A DNA stretch of 64,000 nt from Ancistrus triradiatus. Its lineage: Eukaryota; Chordata; Actinopteri; Siluriformes; Loricariidae. Shown here one piece after another: positions 57,381 through 64,000 of the stretch. The first letter of the stretch is position 1, and each line of letters starts with the position of its first letter. Below the pieces are notes generated by a model. It was not told the DNA's origin, did no database searches, and saw only the letters and a program-made list of their open reading frames with translations. The stretch spans positions 140,595 through 204,594 of the forward strand of contig JAJAGP010001328.1 of assembly GCA_025084515.1 (NCBI GenBank). Direction: 5' to 3'. The position numbers and the translations under genes were made by a program.

Positions 57381-57589
57381 CATTTACATTTACATTTACA
57401 TTTACAGCATTTAGCAGACGCCCTTATCCAGAGCGACTTACAATTGATACAGTCTTACAATCCAAGCAATTGTGGGTTAAGGGCCTTGCTCAAGGACCCA
57501 ACAGTGGCAGCTTGGCAGAGGTGGGATTTGAACCCTGGACCTTCTGGTCCAGAGACCGGTACCTTAACCGCTAGGCTACCACAGTCCCT
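57381..57589 (-). repeat. tRNA-derived SINE, full length with TTTACA tail repeats
   Basis: Starts with four 'catttacattta'-type units, then 'cagcatttagcagacgccct', and ends 'gctaggctaccacagtccct'. The least diverged copy in the window. A diverged plus-strand copy follows at 57672-57825. Confidence 0.82.
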
Positions 57590-57844
57590 AATACAACAAT
57601 CAAAGACACCAAACTGTGGATAGAAAATGCTGTTGATATTGAGTGACCACTAGGGTACACCCACCCAGTCCAAGGCTGGGCAATGGTGGCTAATTGGTTA
57701 CAGGACTGGACTTCTGGCCAGAATCTTGATAGTTCTTCAAGCAAAGCCCATAACCCTGAACTGCTTGGATTCTGTCTTGTATCAATTATTAACTGGGTAA
57801 GGGTATCTGTTAAATGCTTACACTTTCACCAGGGCCTAACCAGT

Positions 57845-57965
57845 GATAAAGGGTACTCTGGATAGGATGCTAGTCCATCACAGGACACATGCGATGTGCA
57901 CCCTCTCACTCATTCTTACACAGACATACACGTCTTTGGAATGTGGGATGAAACCCATGCAGGCA
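57845..57965 (-). repeat. partial tRNA-like fish repeat, second family
   Basis: 'aggatgctagtccatcacag' and 'cacgtctttggaatgtggga' are fragments of the family seen whole at 60895-61165. Confidence 0.55.
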
Positions 57966-58402
57966 TGAAACAAACAAGAAGGCCTTTACTATAAAATACA
58001 TGGTCACGAGTTAAAATGTCCATATATAGGGAGGTTTTAAACTGTAGTAAATCTGCCATGCTTTGACTGGATCAAAGTTCTATGGTCAGATGGAGACAAA
58101 CACAAGACTTTTTGCTTTATACAGCAGTTAGTTCAGACCTTACAATCTGATTGTTTGAGAAGCGTTCTCACTGTGCTGATATTTGCAATAACAGCGTGGT
58201 TTGTCATAAAACTGTATCAGTCTGCAGACACGTTGCCAGGTAACAACAAGCTTTATGCACACCAACATGTACAAATAACACAATGACCCTAATAAATAAC
58301 TAAATTCTATCATTTAATTATTAATTAATTTTAGTCCTTTTTTCTTTTCATCTCTGCTTATTTGCATTTTGTATTTCAAACTATTGTTACTTTGTAATGC
58401 TA

Positions 58403-58770
58403 CAGTCATGCTTGAAAGTTTGTGAACCCTTTAGAATTGTCTATATTTCTGCTTAAATATGACCTAAAACATCATCAGATTTTCACACAAGTCCTAAGAG
58501 TAGGTAAAGAGAACCCAGTTATACAAAAGAGGCAAAAATATTATACTTGGTCATTTATTTGTTGAGGAAAATGATCCAATATTACATATTAGTGATTGGC
58601 AAAAGTATGTGAACCTCTAGGATTAGCAGTTAATTTGAAGGTGAAATTAGTCAGGTGTTTTCAATCAATGGGATGACAATCAGGTGTGAGTGGGCACCCT
58701 GTTTTATTCAAAGAACAGGGATCTATCAAAGTCTGCTCTTCACACCACGTGTTTGTGGAAGTGTATCAAA
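58403..58770 (+). mobile_element. Tc1 family 1 copy D, left end only
   Basis: After TA, 'cagtcatgcttgaaagtttg' through 'gtgggcaccctgttttattc' and 'tttgtggaagtgtatca', then an abrupt change. The transposase and right end are missing. Confidence 0.75.
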
Positions 58771-59540
58771 ATCTCTTGATACAGTCAATCATTTTACACC
58801 AAAATCCATCGAGTGTCTATTAACAAGGAAATCCTGTTATGTATTTTCTTACATTATAGCCCCAGTATCATTCAAATTTCCTAATCTAAAGAAATGTAGG
58901 CACTTATGTTTATGCTTATATGAAGGAAAGGGCTTGCTTTTAACATGCCTTCCAAATACTTTGTTGACATGAAGGTGGCATGTAATTGTCCATAGCACTA
59001 CACTAGATTGTCAGTCTAATATGTGGTCATGTCAACAGAGGTAAAGCTAGTGGTCAGTAAAAGCAAATGGTTGGATCTCCTGGTGAAATAGAGCCCTTTG
59101 GCAATGGATGACTAGCAGAGAATGTTATATGCAAATGCACTGCTGTACCGCTTGGTTATTAGATGATGCATTACTGATGTTGACATAGGGCCCAGGAGCC
59201 TGTCACCTCCCCTGAGCCTCAGAGCTGGCTCAGTGCAATGCGTATGCTCCAGCCCAACATTCCTTTCAGCAAGAGAGATGCTACTCTAGTGACTTCTGCA
59301 TGCGCATATGATGAAGAAACATGGTGAAGGCCTGTCTGGGTAGCTGACAGGAACACAGGCAATGACAAATAATTTAGAGTGAAAATAGGTCAAAATATCA
59401 CAGTTCTGGAATTACTACAAATCCCAGGAGGTTCTCTAAACATATACTGTTTTTGAAACAAGGACCTCAGATTAGTGGAGAAAAGGAAAAGTGACTGAAT
59501 CAGAAAAGCCATTGCAAATCGATTCATGCACAATCTGCTT
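58771..59540. other. intergenic stretch without recognised feature
   Basis: No repeat or gene was recognised. One 105-codon frame (58655-58972) starts inside the Tc1 fragment and shows no known motif. Confidence 0.4.
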
Positions 59541-59545
59541 CCCTG

Positions 59546-59582
<37 letters not shown>

Positions 59583-59600
59583 TGTGAGTGAGAGAGTGAA
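59546..59600 (+). repeat. (TG)n/(GA)n microsatellite
   Basis: Short TG run followed by about 15 GA units and an imperfect extension. Confidence 0.9.
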
Positions 59601-59867
59601 AAAACTAGCATTAGCTGAGTTAGCTGAATTATAGCTGGCTTAAGACAAAGCCATCAGTTACTTTACATGCAAGAACATTTATCCCTATAACATTGCAGGC
59701 AACATTGGATTCAGACACTTGATATCTAGATTCACAGCCAGCAGTATTTTATCGTATCATGCATCCCCACACTGTACAAAAAAAAAAGATATTCGTGTGA
59801 TCAAGTTTCTGTCACTTGCTGAAGGAGCAGCCTTAACAACCGATAGGTGGATGTCTTTTCCGACACA

Positions 59868-60700
59868 CAGTGGTACCTCGATTCTCATCGTTAATTAATT
59901 CAAGAAGGCTTGCAAATTTTTCCCATAAGCAATAATGTAAATTGAATTAGTTCGTTCCAGACCCCCAGAAAATCCACACTGTATAAGGTATCATATGCAT
60001 TAATGGAGATGTATTGTACAGGTGCTCTCTGATTTACGATGGGGATACAGTATGTTCCTACAAATCCATCGTAAGTTAAATGTATCATGAACTGAGAAGT
60101 TTAACGAGTGTTTGGTAGAGCATCTATACTGTATCATAGCAGAGATATGGAAATGATACTATAATGATAAGTAAGTTAATGTTTAAAACACTTACATTAA
60201 TCTACATTAACGCAAAACTTATTTCATAATAAAGTGTTGAAAAATCTCATGTAATTTAGTGAGTAATGGCTTGAAAGTGAAAAGTAAAAACACTTACTCT
60301 GTTGGTGAACTTTGGGTGCTAGCATAGATGCTAAGCTAACTGCAGCCTGTGTTCTGGAGCATTCAATTCCTGTTTTGCTTTAGGTTGGCTCTTATAAACT
60401 ACGTTTTTAGTGGAGGAGACTTATTGTCATGGAGAATTATTTGCAATAAGAATACGGTACTGTAGATGTTAAAATGAAGAAAAACATGATAAAAAATAGC
60501 GGAAATTTTCTCTGAGGGCTATTGTGAACCTGAATCACTGTGAACTGAATCATGATGTGAATCAGAATCATGATCAGTTTCGGCTGAAACGAGCTGCATG
60601 GCTCAAGTGCAACGAGTACCAAGACAAAGTTTTCTAGTCAAAATGGTCGAGAACTGCATTCAGTGAGGTCTGAGGTGGTCGAGAATTGAGGTACCACTGT
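59868..60700. mobile_element. pogo/Tigger-like MITE copy 3
   Basis: Starts cagtggtacctcgattctca; the right end 'tcgagaattgaggtaccact' is its inverse. Interior words are shared with copies 1 and 2. Confidence 0.78.
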
Positions 60701-60894
60701 AGTTTTATATTACAATAACAGCACATTATATGTCTTTGGGAGGATATTTGGGGAAATAATTTATGTACCAGTTGATAGACAAAATCAAGTCAGAGGAGAA
60801 ATGTCTGGAAATCATTACTTAAACTGAAAATTCATGTTGAATTTCACTTAACTCAAACACTGAATTTACCAGACCTGAATCAAATTGAGTCCTG

Positions 60895-61165
60895 AGTTCG
60901 ATCCCAAATGGGAATGAGTCCTCTCTTTGTGGAGTCTTCGTGTCTTCCCCGTGTCTGTGTTGATTTACTCCGGGTGCTCTAGTTTCCTTCCATAGTCCAA
61001 AGACATGCTTTAGATTAAATGATTACATTAAAGTGGCCCTAGTGTGTAAGTGTGTGTATGGGTGTGAGAGTGTGTGCCCTACGATGGATTGGCACCCTGT
61101 CTAGGGTTGTTCCTGCCTTGCGTCCTGTGCCACCAGCTAGGCACCGGCTCTCCTGCAACCCTATC
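60895..61165 (+). repeat. dispersed tRNA-like fish repeat, second family
   Basis: 'gagttcgatcccaaatggga', 'ctccgggtgctctagtttcc', 'gattggcaccctgtctaggg'. The best copy in the window. A short (GAAT)n run follows at 61190-61206. Confidence 0.7.
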
Positions 61166-61254
61166 TAGGATTAAGTGGATGAAAGTGAATGAATGAATGA
61201 ATGAATCAAGTTGTATTGATGCTGATCTGAATTATATCAGTACAGTAATGAATC

Positions 61255-61800
61255 AAAGTAAACTCACTGGACAAAAAGTGGTCACAACAGTATGTAATTC
61301 CTTCACGAGCACGAATAACATCTGCGATTCGATTTGTCATGGACTGGACAAGTTCTGGATGTAAGCAACATCAAAGTTCAGCCACTTTTGCCCTGAACGT
61401 CTTGTTGTTCCAGTTAGTCCCACAGATTTTCAAGGGTATTCACATCTGGGAATATTGAGGGCCAGTCCAGATGTGTGACTGCTTCTGATTGTTCTTCATG
61501 CCAATCAGTCACATTTGCAGCCATGTGAAGGTGAGAATCGCCATCTTGGAATACAGGGAAATTAATAGTATGTTCCTCTGTAAGATAATGAGGAAAAGGC
61601 AAAAACCTGGCAGAAACGAGATTCATCTGATCCAATAACATGTTTCCAGTCATGAACAGTCCACATTTTGTCTTTTTGCCCACTGTAACCAGGCAACTTT
61701 GTAAGCAGAAGTGAGAAGTGAGCAAAAGCCTCTTGCGTCTCACCCTGCTTCCTATCTTCATGGTATGCAGTTCCCTGAATAGTGTTTTTTTACAAATTGG
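61255..61800 (-). mobile_element. Tc1-like transposon remnant L
   Basis: The minus strand has VFQDGDSHLHMAANVTDW (second-Asp region) and HLDWPSIFPDVNTLENLWD (Glu region, NTLE where active enzymes have NPIE), in correct order about 34 residues apart. The upstream part is decayed. Confidence 0.65.
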
Positions 61801-61826
61801 TTATGAAGAACCTGCATTGAGTTCTA

Positions 61827-63115
61827 CAGTGGTGCGTGAAAGTTAGAAACCCTTTAGAATTTTCTACATTTCTGCATAAATGTAAAACATCATCAGATTT
61901 TCACACAAGTCCTAAAAGTAGATAGAGAATCCAGTTAAACAAATGAGACAAGAAGATTATACTTGGTCCTTTATTTATTGAGGAAAATTATCACACAATA
62001 TTAAATATTAGTGAGTGGTAAAAGTATGTGAACCCCTAGGATTAGCAGTTAATTTGAAGGAGAAATTAGAGTCAGGTGTTTTCAATCAATGGGATGACAA
62101 TCAGGTGTGACTGGGCACCCTGTTTTATTTAAAGAACAGGGATCTATCAAAGTCTGCTCTTCACAACACATGTCTGTGGAAGTGTATCATGGGATGAACA
62201 AAGGAGATTTTTGAGGACCTCAGAAAAAGAGTTCTTGATGCTCATCAGCCTGAAAAATATTACAAAACCATCTCTAAAGAGATCGTACTCCAACAATCAT
62301 CAGTCAGACAGATTGTGTACAAATGGAGGAAATTCAAGTATATTGTTACCCTCCCCAGGAGTGGCTAACCAACAAAGATCAGTCCGAGAGCAAGGCGTGT
62401 AATAGTTGACGAAGTCACAAAAGCACCCCAGGGTAACTTCTAAGCAACTGAAGGTCTCTCTCACATTGGCTAATGTTAATGTTCATGAGTCCACCATCAG
62501 AAGAACACTGAACAACAATGGTGTGCATGGCAGGGTTGCAAGGAGAAAGCCACTGCTCTCCAAAAAGAATTGCTGCTCATCTGCAGTTTGCTAAAGATCA
62601 TATGGACAAGCCAGAAGGACGGATGAGACCAAAATAGAACTAGAAAAGAAAGGGTTATGTTTGGAGAAGCGTTTTGTTTGGTATGTATGCTTTGGGCCTG
62701 TTTTGCTACATCTGTGCCAGGACGGCTTGATGGAATATCATTGATGGAACAGTGAATTCTGAGTTATATCAGAGAATTCTAAAGGAAAATGTCAGGACAT
62801 CTGTCCATGAACTGAATCTCAAAAGAAGGTGGGTCATGCAGCAAGACAATGACCCTAAAAACACAAGTCCTTCTACCAAGGAATGGTTAAAGAAGAATAA
62901 AGACTAATCAACAGTTACAGAAAACGTTTAGTTGCAGTTATTGCTGCACAGGGGGTCACACCAGATACTGAAAGCAAAAGTTCACATACTTTTGCCATTC
63001 ACTAATATGTAATATTGGATCAGTTTCGTCAAAAAATAAATGACCAAGTATTAGGTCATATTTATGCAGAAATATAGACAATTCTTAAGGGTTCACAAAC
63101 TTTCAAGCAGCACTG
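61827..63115 (+). mobile_element. Tc1 family 1 copy C (internal deletions)
   Basis: After TA, 'cagtggtgcgtgaaagttag'; right end 'aaactttcaagcagcactg'. Transposase parts on +: VNVHESTIRRTLNNNGVHGR (62406-62594) and a second-Asp piece near 62850. The segment that should hold [12 protein letters not shown] is deleted (the join is near 62905). Confidence 0.88.
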
Positions 63116-63224
63116 CAGAAGAAATTCTTGCCTGGAAGTGAAGTGATTTTTTATTTACAAACCGTGAAACCCGCCACCGGCTGACTGTCAGTTTGTCTTT
63201 CAGTTTTTGTCTTTTTGTTTTCCC

Positions 63225-63425
63225 CCACTGCCACCTGCAAATTCAACTACTTCTTTCACACTATCGCCTTTGGCACGCCCAAATGCAATCACTCCTTTTT
63301 ACCCCTAATTATTAACATCTGCTGAATGATTGGCACATTGAACGAGACATTCACTGCACTAAACCACCTCTTCTCAATCCCGTCACACCTGCAGGTATTT
63401 ATAGCCTAATCATCCTTGTGCAACA
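63225..63425 (-). mobile_element. Tc1-like N-terminal fragment, same family as K
   Basis: 'ctatcgcctttggcacgccc' and 'gacattcactgcactaaacc' match 40066-40190. Helix-turn-helix region of the transposase only. Confidence 0.55.
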
Positions 63426-63639
63426 CCATCTGCAGGGGCCTGAAGACTACCAACTTAAACACACAAAGTGAGTAATATTTTGACCAGGAAGCTTCTATCA
63501 AATCGTTGCTTAGTGGTATAGTAAACTGTATATGAAAACATGTATGGTCTCGTTTGAAATGGATTTACACCAAGAGAGGACAAAAATCAATTGTGGGATC
63601 CCAGTATATAGTCCATGGTGTTTTACAATCCAGCTCGTC

Positions 63640-64000
63640 TACTTCGTGCGCAGGGTGCAGGACTTCTTTTAGTTCCTAGAATTAAAAAAGTCACAGCAGG
63701 GGGAAAGGTTTTCTCATACATGGCTCTATAAGCTACCCACTTTCGTTTGAGACTCAGACACTCTCCAAAATTTTAAGTCTAGGCTAAAGACATACCTATT
63801 TACACAGACTTTTGACTAGATTTAGACTGGGATGCATGGCTCGGGTTACTGGGGCCGGAGTCTGGAGTCATGTCTAGCCTACCTGCCTCATCCTTTAGCC
63901 TGGAGTGTCAGGTGGGCGGTCTGGCTGAACTGGGCTTCAGTCCTCTTGATCTTGACTCGTGCATCCTTGCCTTAGACTAAGGGCAGAGCTGGGGGTTCAT
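63640..64000 (+). mobile_element. LINE 3' end running off the window
   Basis: The + strand shows FKSRLKTYLFTQTF-like residues near 63770-63815, preceded by a decayed GAGLLLVPRIKKVTAGGK stretch. This is the usual C-terminus of fish L2/Rex-type polyproteins. The following 'ggctgaactgggcttcagtc' is the complement of 11370-11400. Confidence 0.6.

Noticed and set aside
57379..57404. Short direct repeats as a possible CRISPR-like array
   Set aside because: These TTTACA units are the tail of a SINE. There are no spacers, and this is a eukaryotic genome.
58655..58972. 105-codon frame as a gene
   Set aside because: Begins inside a truncated Tc1 left end and shows no domain or splice context.

Overview
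This window is vertebrate nuclear DNA, almost certainly from a ray-finned fish. It holds two conserved, intron-rich housekeeping genes on the + strand with GT-AG introns. They sit in AT-rich, transposon-dense DNA of a kind typical of teleosts: many dead Tc1/mariner copies, MITEs with inverted ends, tRNA-derived SINEs and LINE 3' ends. The repeat types fit an otophysan such as a catfish or characin, but that is inference. No bacterial, organellar, CRISPR or rRNA gene content was seen.

Region by region. 1-9.4 kb: u2af2, the large subunit of the splicing factor U2AF, from its RS-domain exon to its stop codon (8821) and poly(A) signals. The first coding exon lies left of the window. 9.4-17.7 kb: intergenic repeats, including a Tc1 element (12.6-14.6 kb) that carries a foreign-looking GC-rich block, and a LINE 3' end. 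17.75-18.07 kb: a CpG-rich promoter with a probable noncoding first exon. 18.07-51.8 kb: cnot3, subunit 3 of the CCR4-NOT deadenylase complex. Its ATG is in a tiny exon at 26602 and its stop is at 50448. Twelve coding exons give a continuous 673-codon frame. 51.8-64 kb: intergenic repeats.

The most notable observation is in the 3' part of cnot3. The exon at about 47.87 kb carries the conserved protein signature split over two reading frames. The exons for almost the whole C-terminal NOT-box domain cannot be found before the last exon (50350-50448), which itself is well conserved. This is either real decay or neofunctionalisation of one paralog, or an assembly defect. The two genes act at opposite ends of mRNA life: U2AF2 selects 3' splice sites in the nucleus, and CNOT3 scaffolds mRNA deadenylation. 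Nothing in the window links them beyond shared strand and proximity.

The rest is a record of nested transposition: Tc1 inside a pogo-like MITE, pogo-like MITEs inside other elements, and a MITE inside a SINE. I found no self-contained novel gene system. All coordinates come from reading by eye; no alignment or search was run.
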